In this document: piece by piece, positions 1 to 7,674 of the stretch
How positions within the stretch are numbered: position 1 is the stretch's first letter
Layout: every line of letters begins with the position of its first letter
Assembly: GCA_018224455.1 (NCBI GenBank)
Contig: JAGTUY010000525.1
Span: 1 to 16,593, forward strand
DNA length: 16,593 nt
Direction of reading: 5' to 3'
From: Desulfosarcina sp.
GTDB lineage: Bacteria; Desulfobacterota; Desulfobacteria; Desulfobacterales; Desulfosarcinaceae
The notes under the pieces: generated by a model
The model's input: the letters and a program-made list of their open reading frames with translations, nothing else
Told to the model about the DNA's origin: nothing
Database searches by the model: none
Position numbers and translations under genes: made by a program

Positions 1-1
1 C

Positions 2-2728
2 CGGGACAATCCCGGCGCCACCGCCGTTGAGGCGGTGGAAGACCTCTTGCGCCTGCGGCTGAAACCCGGCCAGGCGGTCTATACGTCAAAACGCTATTGC
101 CTGAAGGGCGACGGCGTCACCCGCCAGGATGTCGAAAAAATTGCCAGCGAGCTGCTGGCCAACGACATCATCCAGCAGTGGGCGGTCTTTGACCACCGCC
201 AGTGGGACCCGGCCATCGGCATCGGTTACGTCATTCCCAAGGTGAGGCTCGACCACCAGCCCGAGGTGGCGACGCTGTCCATCGACAGTGACGAGACGCT
301 GACCCGGCTCAGTGACCAGCGCAGCCTTTCCCTGAACCCCAGGGACATCCCCACCATCCGGTCCTATTTTCTGAAGCCGGATGTGCAGGGCCAACGCCGG
401 CAGGTATCCCTGTCAGACCCCACGGATGTGGAGCTGGAATACATCTCCCAGGCCCGCAGCGATCACTGCAACCACAATACTTTCGGCGGTCGGTTCCACT
501 ACCGGGACCTGGAGACCGGCAAAACGGAGACCATCGACAGCCTGTTCAAGACGTTTATCGAAGGCCCCACGCTGGCCCTGAAGGCCCAAAAGCCGTGGGT
601 CGTCTCCGTGCTGTGGGACAATGCCGGGGTGGGGCGTTTTGACGCGGGCCACCACTACGTGATTACCGGTGAAACCCACAATTCGCCATCCAACATGGAA
701 GCATACGGCGGGGCCATCACCGGCATCGTGGGTATTTATCGGGACCCCATGGGCACCGGCAAAGGTTCCAAGCTGATCATGGGCAGCTACGGCTACTGCG
801 TCGGTCCGCGTGATTACGCAGGAGATCTCAAACCGCGGCTGCACCCCCGGCGCCTGCTGGACGGGGTGATCGAAGGGGTGCGCGACGGCGGCAATAAAAG
901 CGGTATCCCCACCCCCTTCGGGCAGGTGATGTTTCACCCGGGATACCTGGGAAAATGCTTAGTTTTCGTGACGGCGCTGGGTATCATGCCGGCAACGATC
1001 CACGGCGAGCCATCGGATCAGAAGACCATTCTTCCCGGCGACCTGGCCATCATGCTCGGCGGTCGGGTGGGCAAAGACGGCATTCACGGTGTAACGGCAT
1101 CTTCGGCTTCCTTTTCCGAACACACGCCGGCCGGCCACGTCCAGATTGGCGACCCGTACACCCAGAAGAAGATGCACGATTTCCTGCTGGACGCCCGCGA
1201 CGCAGGACTGATCCGTTTTATCACCGATAACGGCGGCGGTGGGCTCTCCTCTTCCATCGGCGAGAGTGCGCTTTTTTCCAATGGGTGCGACATCCAGCTG
1301 GAAAAAGTGCCTCTGAAATACGACGGCCTGGACCAGTGGGAGATCTGGATCTCCGAATCCCAGGAGCGCATGACCGTGGCCATCGATCCCGCGCATCTGG
1401 ATCGCTTCATGGCGCTGAGTCGGCAGCATGCCGTCGAGAGCAGCGTGATCGGCACCTACACCGATACCGGTAAACTTCATATCACCTACAACGGGTCCAC
1501 CTGTGCCTACATCGATCTGGATCTGCTCACATCGGCCTTTCCCCAGTGGGAGTTCGAGGCCGACTGGCGACCGCCGGCCCTGCGCGGCCTGACCGAGCCC
1601 GTGCTGGGCGTTCCGGAAGATTGCGAGTCCATGATTCTGGATATGCTGGGCCGGCCCAACATCTGTTCCAAGGAGTGGGTGTGCCGTCAGTATGACCATG
1701 AGGTGCAGGGCACCAGCGTGATCAAACCCCTGGTCGGCGCCGGCCGCGATGTACCCAGCGATGCAGCCGTGATTCGCCCGGTGCTGACCTCGCAGCAGGG
1801 CCTGGTATTCTCCCAGGCCTTGATCCCCATGGTCTCGGCCATCGATGCCTACCACATGACCACCTGCACCATTGACGAGGCCGTGCGACGGGCCATCGCC
1901 GTGGGCGGGGATCCGGACCATCTGGGCGGCGTGGATAATTTCTGCTGGCCCACCATCCAATACGATCCGCTGAAAAATCCCGACGGTAAGCACAAAGCCG
2001 CTCAACTGGTGCGTTCGTGCAAGGCACTCAAAGCGATGTGTATGGCCTATGGCATCCCGTTGCTGTCCGGCAAGGACTCCATGTACGTGGATGGCCATCT
2101 GCCGGGCCGCTATGGTGAAACCCACAAGGTCTCGGCGCTGGAGACGCTTCAATTCTCGGTTACCGGTGTGATCCCGGACGTGGACCGGTGCCTGACCATG
2201 GATGCTAAAGTCCCCGGGGACCGGGTCTGGGTCATCGGGACCACCAAAAACGAACTGGGCGGCTCGGAGTACTATGAGCACTTAGGCCATGTGGGCCTGA
2301 ATGCCCCCATCGTCGATCCCGAGTCCTTTGCCCCCCGTTACCGCACCATGGCAAACGCAGTCGAGACGGGGATTCTGGCCTCTTGCCACGGCATTTACCG
2401 AGGCGGGTTGGCCGTTCATCTGGCACTGGTGGCCATGGGGGGTGAGTTGGGGCTGACGGTGGACCTGAGCCAGGTGCCGTCGGAAGGCGTCGACCGGGAC
2501 GACACCTTGCTGTTCTCGGAAAGTGCCGGCCGGTTTATCGTTACCGTGGCCCCGGACAACCAGGATGCCTTTGAACGGCTGTTTGCCGGGCATCCGGCAG
2601 CCTGTGTAGGCGCGGTGACCGAGACACCGCAATTGACCATCATCGGCATCGGCGGCCAGCGCCTGGCAGACTTGGCTGTCGAACGGATGAAGTTGGCCTG
2701 GAAAGGGCCTTTTGGGGATCTGATATGA
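2..2728 (+). CDS. purL: Phosphoribosylformylglycinamidine synthase, PurSL-type synthetase subunit (5' end cut by window)
   Basis: This is the ATP-dependent synthetase subunit of FGAM synthase. It converts FGAR to FGAM in the fourth step of purine synthesis, using ammonia passed from the PurQ glutaminase. The frame is open to the left edge, so the GTG at 35 is not the true start; about 908 residues are visible. Family motifs are clear: ETHNSPSNMEAYGGA (bases about 671-715) and DNGGGGLSSSIGE (about 1225-1263) in the first AIRS-type half, and SGKDSMYVDG (about 2069-2098) in the second. The first 60 or so visible residues look like the end of a PurS-like region or linker, which fits the PurS-PurL fusions of about 990 residues common in Desulfobacterota, so a separate purS is probably not needed. 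The stop codon overlaps the purQ start (ATGA). Function is certain; the fusion is inferred because the N-terminus is missing. Confidence 0.96.
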   Translation, partial: RDNPGATAVEAVEDLLRLRLKPGQAVYTSKRYCLKGDGVTRQDVEKIASELLANDIIQQWAVFDHRQWDPAIGIGYVIPKVRLDHQPEVATLSIDSDETLTRLSDQRSLSLNPRDIPTIRSYFLKPDVQGQRRQVSLSDPTDVELEYISQARSDHCNHNTFGGRFHYRDLETGKTETIDSLFKTFIEGPTLALKAQKPWVVSVLWDNAGVGRFDAGHHYVITGETHNSPSNMEAYGGAITGIVGIYRDPMGTGKGSKLIMGSYGYCVGPRDYAGDLKPRLHPRRLLDGVIEGVRDGGNKSGIPTPFGQVMFHPGYLGKCLVFVTALGIMPATIHGEPSDQKTILPGDLAIMLGGRVGKDGIHGVTASSASFSEHTPAGHVQIGDPYTQKKMHDFLLDARDAGLIRFITDNGGGGLSSSIGESALFSNGCDIQLEKVPLKYDGLDQWEIWISESQERMTVAIDPAHLDRFMALSRQHAVESSVIGTYTDTGKLHITYNGSTCAYIDLDLLTSAFPQWEFEADWRPPALRGLTEPVLGVPEDCESMILDMLGRPNICSKEWVCRQYDHEVQGTSVIKPLVGAGRDVPSDAAVIRPVLTSQQGLVFSQALIPMVSAIDAYHMTTCTIDEAVRRAIAVGGDPDHLGGVDNFCWPTIQYDPLKNPDGKHKAAQLVRSCKALKAMCMAYGIPLLSGKDSMYVDGHLPGRYGETHKVSALETLQFSVTGVIPDVDRCLTMDAKVPGDRVWVIGTTKNELGGSEYYEHLGHVGLNAPIVDPESFAPRYRTMANAVETGILASCHGIYRGGLAVHLALVAMGGELGLTVDLSQVPSEGVDRDDTLLFSESAGRFIVTVAPDNQDAFERLFAGHPAACVGAVTETPQLTIIGIGGQRLADLAVERMKLAWKGPFGDLI

Positions 2729-3549
2729 GCACACAACCGAACGTACTGGTGCTGACGGGTTTCGGACTCAACTGTGATCATGAAACGGCTTATGCCTTTG
2801 AGCTTGCCGGCGCTGCGGCCAAGCGGGCGCACATCAACGCCCTGATCGCCGGCGACGTGCGGCTGGATGATTTCCAGATCCTGGCCTTTGGCGGCGGCTT
2901 CAGCTGGGGAGACGATCATGGCGCCGGGGTGATTCAGGCCCTGCGCCTGAAGACGAACATCGGCGACCGCCTGCTCGACTTCGTCGCCGCCGGGAAGCTG
3001 ATCATCGGCATCTGCAATGGATTCCAGACCCTGGTCAACCTGGGATTGCTGCCGGGGATCGATGGGGATTACACCCGTCGATCGGTGGCCCTGACCTACA
3101 ATGACTGCGGCAATTTTCGTGATCAATGGGTCCGCCTGAAGATCAATCCCGACTCGGCATGCGTGTTCACCAGAGACATGCAGACTCTCGAGCTGCCGGT
3201 CAGGCATGGTGAGGGAAAATTCTATACGCAAAGCCAAACCCTGCGAACACTGGCGGATAACGGTCAGATCGTCCTGCAATATGCCATGCCGGACGGCCAG
3301 GCGGCCAACGGTGCCTTTCCTCACAACCCCAACGGCTCATTGGCTGACATTGCCGGCATCTGCGACATCAGCGGACGCGTCTTTGGTCTGATGCCGCACC
3401 CGGAAGCTTACAACCATGTCACCAATCATCCGGACTGGACACGGCAGGTGGAAAAGCGCAAACGGGCTGGGGGCGGCCGCGGGGATAGTACGGGGGCCGG
3501 AATCCGGATCTTCGAGAACGCCGTCGCCTATTTCAGTTCCGTTGATTAA
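2725..3549 (+). CDS. purQ: Phosphoribosylformylglycinamidine synthase, glutaminase subunit
   Basis: PurQ is a class I glutamine amidotransferase that releases ammonia from glutamine for the PurL subunit. The 274 residues contain the nucleophile Cys97 in GICNGFQTL, an oxyanion-region GGGFSWGDD motif at 56-64, and the catalytic His225 and Glu227 in LMPHPEA. The motif PVRHGEGKF lies between them. The C-terminus ends in a short helix after a glycine-rich linker (GGGRGDSTGAG) typical of the longer PurQ type. The ATG overlaps the purL stop by four bases, so the two subunits are probably translationally coupled. No terminator hairpin is visible after the stop; the next sequence is the remnant of a convergent acyltransferase gene that runs right up to the purQ stop codon. 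Confidence 0.97.
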   Translation: MSTQPNVLVLTGFGLNCDHETAYAFELAGAAAKRAHINALIAGDVRLDDFQILAFGGGFSWGDDHGAGVIQALRLKTNIGDRLLDFVAAGKLIIGICNGFQTLVNLGLLPGIDGDYTRRSVALTYNDCGNFRDQWVRLKINPDSACVFTRDMQTLELPVRHGEGKFYTQSQTLRTLADNGQIVLQYAMPDGQAANGAFPHNPNGSLADIAGICDISGRVFGLMPHPEAYNHVTNHPDWTRQVEKRKRAGGGRGDSTGAGIRIFENAVAYFSSVD

Positions 3550-3785
3550 CGTTTCAACCCAGCCGTTGCGGGGGTCAGAATTCTGATCGATCAAAAGCCC
3601 GACAATCTCATTCTTTCTCAGTGCGGCAATGATTTTGCGCAAAGCGTCTTTTGCCGGGATGAGAGTCGATCCCAAAACCGTCCTAAAAGTCGTGCAAGGC
3701 AGGCATGGTACTTTTTGGGAATAGCGCCGATGGCCAGGCAAAATGCCCTAATCGCCTGCTCTGTTATTTCATGGGAATGTTTCAT
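3550..3785 (-). pseudogene. Remnant of LpxL/HtrB-type lipid A acyltransferase gene
   Basis: Two pieces of a lysophospholipid (lauroyl) acyltransferase lie in different minus-strand frames. Piece one starts at an ATG at 3785, overlapping the end of msbA by 17 bases, and reads MKHSHEITEQ then a helix ending in ARLLGRFWDRL, like the N-terminus of LpxL proteins. Its frame stops at 3618 with an unrelated tail. Piece two, about 3672-3550 in another frame, reads STLIPAKDALRK then AALRKNEIVGLLIDQN, which matches the LpxL block before and around the conserved (L/I)IDQ motif. The section between, on the order of 100 codons including the catalytic HX4(D/E) motif, is absent, and so is the C-terminal third, which ends at the purQ stop. 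It cannot make an active enzyme. Recognition rests on motif memory, not a search. Confidence 0.72.
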
Positions 3786-5541
3786 CTCGTCTTTTATCCG
3801 CCCCATATTGCATCTGATATAGTTTGTAGTACTCCCCTTTTCGGGATAGAAGCGCTTCATGCGGGCCTTCTTCAGCAACGCAACCACCTATGATGACGGC
3901 AATATTGTCGGCGCCGGCAATGGTGGACAGCCGATGGGCAATCACCACGGTTGTTCGTCCGCGCATCAGGTTTTGCAGTGCCTTTTGGACGACCGCTTCA
4001 GCTTCGGAGTCCAGGGATGCGGTTGCTTCATCTAAAATCAGGATGGGTGCGTCTTTGATGAGTGCCCTGGCGATGCAAAGACGCTGCTTTTCCCCTCCGG
4101 AAAGCCGTCCGCCCAATTCGCCGATCATGGTGTTGTATCCATCTGAAAAACGGAGAATGAAATCGTGGGCAAAGGCTGCCTTTGCAGCGACCACGATCTG
4201 ATCCTCCGTAGCACCAGGACGGCCATAGGCGATATTGTCGCGCACCGTTTCATTGAATAGAATCGGTTCTTGAGTCACAATGGCGATTTGGCGGCGAAGG
4301 TCGGCCAGGGCAATTTCGCGAACGTCGATGCCATCGATGCGGATACTTCCGCCGGTGACATCAAAAAAACGGGGAATCAGATTGGCAATGGTGCTCTTGC
4401 CGCCGCCGCTCATTCCCACCAAGGCCAATACCTGGCCTTGATCGACCTTCAGATCGATGCCTTTGAGAACATCTTGGTCACCATAATTGAAACGAACATT
4501 GTTGAGTTGCAAGTCGTGTGGACCGGTCTGGATGTGGCGGGGAGTGAGGGGGTCTTTTATATCGGATGGGGTTTCCACAATATCGAAAACACGATCGGCA
4601 GCGGCCAACCCCTGCTGAATCGAGTTGTTCAAATGGCTCAGTTTCTTGACCGGATCATACAAAAGCAGGACACATGCCAGAAAACTCATAAAAGTTCCTG
4701 GCGTCGTCTTGCCGTCGATTACCTCCGATCCGCCATACCAGATGACAAAAGCGATACCCAGACCGCCGAAGAATTCCATGATTGGCGAAGAGAGCGCACG
4801 GACGATTACCCCTTTTATTTCCAGTTTGAACAGTCGGTCGGTTTTACTGAAGAATCGTTGTTTTTCGTGGGCTTCCATGCCGAATGCCTTGACGATCTTA
4901 TTGCCGGAAAATGTTTCATGCAGAAACGCGTTTAGTTCGGCCATGGACTGCTGACAACCGGTGCTTACCCGCCGTACTTTCCGTCCAAGTATGAAGACCG
5001 GCCAGAAGGCGATCGGCAGGACAAAAAAGGCAATCATCGCCATTCGCCAGTTCTGATAGAAGATCACTGCCGTCAGGCCGATGATGGTTGAGGCGTCCCG
5101 CAGGGACCCGGTGACAGCAGTGGATACCATCGCTTTGAGTATGTTGACGTCGTTGGTGATACGCGACATAAGCGCACCGGTGCGTTCTTTCTGGAAAAAG
5201 GCCAATGGAAGATCTTGAATGCGGTCGTAAAGCTGGTTGCGCAACCGGCGAATGATGTCTTCGCCGACGTAGTTCATAAAATACTCTTGACCGTAATTGC
5301 CCAACCCCTTCATTAAAAAAACGGCAACCACCAAAAGGGGGAGCAACAACAAACCGGTCGTATCTCGGCTGACGAAGATATCGTCGATTACCGGTTTGAT
5401 CAGGTACCCCATCGTGGTGGTTGCGCCTGATATCATCAAGCTGCATCCGGCTGCAAAAATCAGGCGCCACCTGTTTTTCTTTACCAAGGACAAGATCCGT
5501 CGATGCCGGTCCTTCAATTCTATCGTGAAGAAATGTTTCAC
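3769..5541 (-). CDS. msbA: MsbA-family lipid A/phospholipid flippase ABC exporter
   Basis: This is a fused membrane and ATPase half-transporter that works as a homodimer in the inner membrane, flipping lipid A core or a related lipid. Numbered from the TTG at 5565, six membrane segments fall in residues 30-310 (for example 33-56, 74-86, 160-195, 265-300). The nucleotide-binding domain has Walker A GMSGGGKS at 384-391, the Q-loop Gln432, signature LSGGE at 488-492, Walker B ILILDE at 508-513 and H-loop His544. I prefer the GTG at 5541 (590 residues), because AGGA lies seven bases before it; the upstream TTG at 5565 has GAGGG directly adjacent, which is too close. The gene is convergent with purQ, and the broken lpxL follows it. 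Base composition appears lower in GC than its neighbours. Assignment within the MsbA/multidrug exporter group is by overall similarity and context. Confidence 0.9.
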   Translation of the reverse strand: MKHFFTIELKDRHRRILSLVKKNRWRLIFAAGCSLMISGATTTMGYLIKPVIDDIFVSRDTTGLLLLPLLVVAVFLMKGLGNYGQEYFMNYVGEDIIRRLRNQLYDRIQDLPLAFFQKERTGALMSRITNDVNILKAMVSTAVTGSLRDASTIIGLTAVIFYQNWRMAMIAFFVLPIAFWPVFILGRKVRRVSTGCQQSMAELNAFLHETFSGNKIVKAFGMEAHEKQRFFSKTDRLFKLEIKGVIVRALSSPIMEFFGGLGIAFVIWYGGSEVIDGKTTPGTFMSFLACVLLLYDPVKKLSHLNNSIQQGLAAADRVFDIVETPSDIKDPLTPRHIQTGPHDLQLNNVRFNYGDQDVLKGIDLKVDQGQVLALVGMSGGGKSTIANLIPRFFDVTGGSIRIDGIDVREIALADLRRQIAIVTQEPILFNETVRDNIAYGRPGATEDQIVVAAKAAFAHDFILRFSDGYNTMIGELGGRLSGGEKQRLCIARALIKDAPILILDEATASLDSEAEAVVQKALQNLMRGRTTVVIAHRLSTIAGADNIAVIIGGCVAEEGPHEALLSRKGEYYKLYQMQYGADKRRDETFP

Positions 5542-5548
5542 ATTCGTT

Positions 5549-5552
5549 TCCT
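5549..5552 (-). promoter_or_regulatory. Shine-Dalgarno site deciding the msbA start
   Basis: On the minus strand AGGA within AAAAAGGAAACGA lies seven bases before the GTG at 5541. This is better placed than the GAGGG that touches the alternative TTG at 5565. It supports the shorter MsbA start. Confidence 0.5.
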
Positions 5553-5596
5553 TTTTATCTGCCAACCCTCAAAATTCCTGATCAAAGGTGCCAGAT

Positions 5597-5624
5597 ATTT
5601 AACCCATAGGGAACATTTTGTAAA
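5597..5624 (-). promoter_or_regulatory. Putative sigma-70-type promoter of msbA
   Basis: On the minus strand TTTACA (5624-5619) is followed after 16 bases by TTAAAT (5602-5597). These match the -35 in five of six and the -10 in four of six positions, and lie about 55 bases before the msbA start. The site is in the 204-base divergent gap between msbA and the Trm112 gene. Consensus matching only. Confidence 0.35.
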
Positions 5625-5695
5625 CGATGCGCTGGAGGTGGTATTCCCAATGGTGGCTTGTTTACCATAAAGATGCTGCAAATCTTGTTCGTGTA

Positions 5696-5704
5696 TGGTA
5701 TTAA
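5696..5704 (+). promoter_or_regulatory. Possible extended -10 promoter element for the Trm112-DUF4416 operon
   Basis: TGGTATTAA fits an extended -10 (TGn followed by a four-of-six match to TATAAT), placing a transcript start about 35 bases before the ATG at 5746. No convincing -35 is present. A promoter is expected in this gap because msbA is divergent, but the exact site is weakly supported. Confidence 0.25.
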
Positions 5705-5745
5705 ATCTCACCTTTATGGAAATAAAACAGAAAATGGAGTCATCC

Positions 5746-5919
5746 ATGGCGATCAACCAGGAACTGCTTGAGATCCTTGCCTGCCCCCAATGCAAAGGGG
5801 AAATCCGCCTCAACGACGCCCAAGACGGGCTGATCTGTGAAGCGTGCCGGCTGGTTTACGAAATCCGGGATGACATCCCCATCATGCTGATCGAAGAGGC
5901 CAAACCCCTTAATCCATGA
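5746..5919 (+). CDS. Trm112-like small zinc-binding protein
   Basis: A 57-residue protein of the Trm112/YcaR (UPF0434) family. Four cysteines in two CxxC pairs, Cys13/Cys16 (LACPQCKG) and Cys31/Cys34 (CEACRLVY), should bind one zinc ion. It keeps the family opening (LLEILACP) and the ending YEIRDDIPIMLIEEA. I chose the ATG at 5746 because GGAG lies six bases upstream at 5736-5739; an upstream in-frame ATG at 5695 would add 17 residues without family resemblance. In eukaryotes and archaea Trm112 activates methyltransferases. The bacterial role is unclear, although in Enterobacteria ycaR lies next to msbA and lpxK, as msbA does here. Its TGA overlaps the ATG of the DUF4416 gene (ATGA), implying coupled translation. 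Confidence 0.92.
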   Translation: MAINQELLEILACPQCKGEIRLNDAQDGLICEACRLVYEIRDDIPIMLIEEAKPLNP

Positions 5920-6446
5920 GTTTGCCCCAGCCGCCTAAGCCAGCCAAACTGATTGTGGGTTTTTTCGTCAGGGAAAAGGCTCTTGCCGCGGGTATCGCCC
6001 AAGCGTTGCAGGACCGGTTGGGTCCCGTCGACATGATCAGTGCCTGGCTCAATTTTGATTTCACGACGTATTATGAAGAGGAGATGGGTGCACCGCTGAG
6101 TCGCCGGCTGGTCGTTTTTAAAACGCTTGTCGAGCAGACCGAACTGGCCGCGATCAAGCGGATGACCAATGCGGTGGAACAAACCTACCGGCGGCAGGGG
6201 AAGCGCCGGGTCAATATCGATCCTGGATATCTGCTGCCCGAACGTTTCGTTCTGGCCACCGGAAAAAATTTTACCCATCGTATTTATATTGGCCAAGGCA
6301 TCTATGCAGACCTGACGCTGATCTATCAGAAAGGGGCCTTCCGCACGCTGCCGTGGACCTACCCCGACTATGCCGACAAGCACCTGATTGACTTTCTAAC
6401 CCTGGTTCGGAAAAAATATATGCTGGATTTAAAGCAAGGAAAATAA
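5916..6446 (+). CDS. DUF4416 family protein of unknown function
   Basis: The 176-residue product matches my memory of the DUF4416 family, conserved in Desulfobacterota and some other anaerobes. Its function is not known. Conserved-looking blocks are KLIVGFFV at 11-18, the acidic NFDFTTYYEEEMG at 46-58, NIDPGYLLPERFVLATGKN at 100-118 followed by FTHRIY, and LPWTYPDYAD at 145-154. There is no signal peptide or membrane segment, so it should be cytoplasmic. The tyrosine-, aspartate- and histidine-rich blocks could form a metal or nucleotide site, but this is only inference. The start codon overlaps the Trm112 stop, and yicC begins three bases after its own stop, so it sits inside one operon. Confidence 0.88.
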   Translation: MSLPQPPKPAKLIVGFFVREKALAAGIAQALQDRLGPVDMISAWLNFDFTTYYEEEMGAPLSRRLVVFKTLVEQTELAAIKRMTNAVEQTYRRQGKRRVNIDPGYLLPERFVLATGKNFTHRIYIGQGIYADLTLIYQKGAFRTLPWTYPDYADKHLIDFLTLVRKKYMLDLKQGK

Positions 6447-6448
6447 CC

Positions 6449-7330
6449 ATGATCAAAAGCATGACCGCCTATGCCCGGTCGGAAAATCAGACCGCTGCCT
6501 ACACCGTTCGTGTGGAGGTGCGTTCATTCAACAGCCGACATCTGGATGTAGCCTTGAAGCTCACCCACGGTTTCGAATCGCTGGAGGAGCGTATAAAAGG
6601 CATCATCGCCGAAACCGTGGCCCGTGGACGGGTCGATATTCGGGTGCAGATTCACGATGCGTCGGAGGCGGGCATCGCGTTTGAGGTCAATCTGCCGCGG
6701 GCAAGGGCGTATTGCGAGGCCCTGACCCAACTGAACCAAGCCTTGGGCCTGACCGGCCAGATGACCATCGAGATGGTCCTGGCGGCGGGCAGCCTGATCC
6801 AGGCGGTGGAGGTGGAAAAAGACATGGATGCCGTATGGCCGCAATTGGAACCGCGCCTGAGGACGGCCATGACCGATCTGGATGCCATGCGGCGGGTGGA
6901 AGGGGATAACATGGCCCGGGATTTCCGGCAGCGCCTGGACGCCATCGAGACCATGCTGGAAGAGATCGGCGACTTGGCCGCGCAGCTGCCGGAAATGGTT
7001 CGTCAGCGGCTGAAAGAGCGCATCGACGCCCTCACCCACGGTGTCGTGGAGATCGATCAGACGCGCATCGCCCAGGAGGCGGCCCTGTTGGCCGACCGGA
7101 GTGACATCTCCGAGGAGATCGTGCGGGCCAACAGCCACATTCAGCAGTTCCGGGCACTGATGGAAGACGATACGCCGGCCGGCAGACCACTGAATTTTCT
7201 GCTCCAGGAGTTCAATCGGGAATTTAACACCATGGGATCGAAATCGGGCAAGGCCGCCATGTCCCATATCATCGTGGCGGTGAAATCGGAGCTCGAGAAG
7301 CTGCGCGAGCAGATTCAGAACGTGGAATAG
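6449..7330 (+). CDS. yicC: YicC family endoribonuclease
   Basis: A 293-residue YicC/YloC protein. The N-terminal block opens MIKSMTAYAR, continues with VEVRSFNSRHLDV at 22-34, and is rich in arginine (ERIKGIIAETVARGRVDIRV). The C-terminal DUF1732 domain ends in the family hallmark GRPLNFLLQEFNREFNTMGSKS and KLREQIQNVE. Work on E. coli YicC supports an endoribonuclease that can promote decay of small RNAs such as RyhB; whether this homologue has the same targets is unknown. It starts three bases after the DUF4416 stop. The order yicC-remA-gmk is the same as yloC-remA-gmk in Firmicutes, a conserved arrangement that supports both this assignment and that of remA. Confidence 0.93.
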   Translation: MIKSMTAYARSENQTAAYTVRVEVRSFNSRHLDVALKLTHGFESLEERIKGIIAETVARGRVDIRVQIHDASEAGIAFEVNLPRARAYCEALTQLNQALGLTGQMTIEMVLAAGSLIQAVEVEKDMDAVWPQLEPRLRTAMTDLDAMRRVEGDNMARDFRQRLDAIETMLEEIGDLAAQLPEMVRQRLKERIDALTHGVVEIDQTRIAQEAALLADRSDISEEIVRANSHIQQFRALMEDDTPAGRPLNFLLQEFNREFNTMGSKSGKAAMSHIIVAVKSELEKLREQIQNVE

Positions 7331-7366
7331 CATCGTGCCGGGCGCATGGGTTGCCAGGTCACCGAC

Positions 7367-7394
7367 GGGTGCGACCCTGTCAGCGGCCGCACCC
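7367..7394 (+). other. Hairpin-forming inverted repeat in the yicC-remA gap
   Basis: GGGTGCG at 7367-7373 and CGCACCC at 7388-7394 can pair as a seven-base stem with a 14-base loop, in the 83-base gap just before the remA Shine-Dalgarno sequence. No T run follows, so it is not a standard terminator. It may be a processing or translational control structure, or chance in GC-rich DNA. Confidence 0.3.
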
Positions 7395-7413
7395 AATCAG
7401 GAAGGGGAGGGGG

Positions 7414-7668
7414 ATGGAAAAAAAACTGCTGAATATCGGCTTCGGCAATACGGTCGTTGCCGAACGCGTGGTGTCCATTGTTTCGCCCAGTTCGTCGCCG
7501 ATGAAGCGCCTGAAAGATGAAGCCCGCAATGAAAGGCATCTGGTTGACGCCACACAGGGGCGCCGCACCCGGGCCGTTATCATCATGGACAGCAACCACA
7601 TCGTACTGTCCGCGATCCAGTTCGAAACCATCTCCCAGCGTTTCGAAGACCTGACAACGGAAAAGTGA
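7414..7668 (+). CDS. remA: RemA-like DNA-binding regulator (DUF370)
   Basis: An 84-residue DUF370 protein. RemA of Bacillus subtilis forms an octameric ring that wraps DNA and activates matrix and osmoprotection genes. The fold-defining blocks are present: LLNIGFGNTVVAERVVSIVS at 5-24, then PSSSP and the helix MKRLKDEA, then LVDATQGRRTRAVIIMDS at 43-60 and HIVLSA at 62-67. Arg18, Arg50 and Arg51 fall where I recall the DNA-contacting arginines of Bacillus RemA. A purine-rich Shine-Dalgarno run (GGAAGGGGAGGGGG) abuts the ATG. The gene lies between yicC and gmk as in Firmicutes, but rpoZ, which often follows gmk there, is missing. What it regulates in a Gram-negative host is not known. Confidence 0.9.
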   Translation: MEKKLLNIGFGNTVVAERVVSIVSPSSSPMKRLKDEARNERHLVDATQGRRTRAVIIMDSNHIVLSAIQFETISQRFEDLTTEK

Positions 7669-7674
7669 CCCGAG

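Noticed and set aside
959..2281. A long open frame of 440 codons on the minus strand
   Set aside because: It is an antisense shadow of purL in GC-rich DNA, with low-complexity His/Gly/Arg composition and no family resemblance.
3337..3741. Minus-strand open frame of 134 codons over the purQ 3' end
   Set aside because: Only its section from about 3672 to 3550 resembles LpxL; the remainder is antisense to purQ, and its first codons are out-of-frame acyltransferase remnant. It is not an intact gene.
5695..5745. Upstream ATG start for the Trm112 gene
   Set aside because: The extra 17 residues do not look like the family, and GGAG is properly placed before the ATG at 5746.
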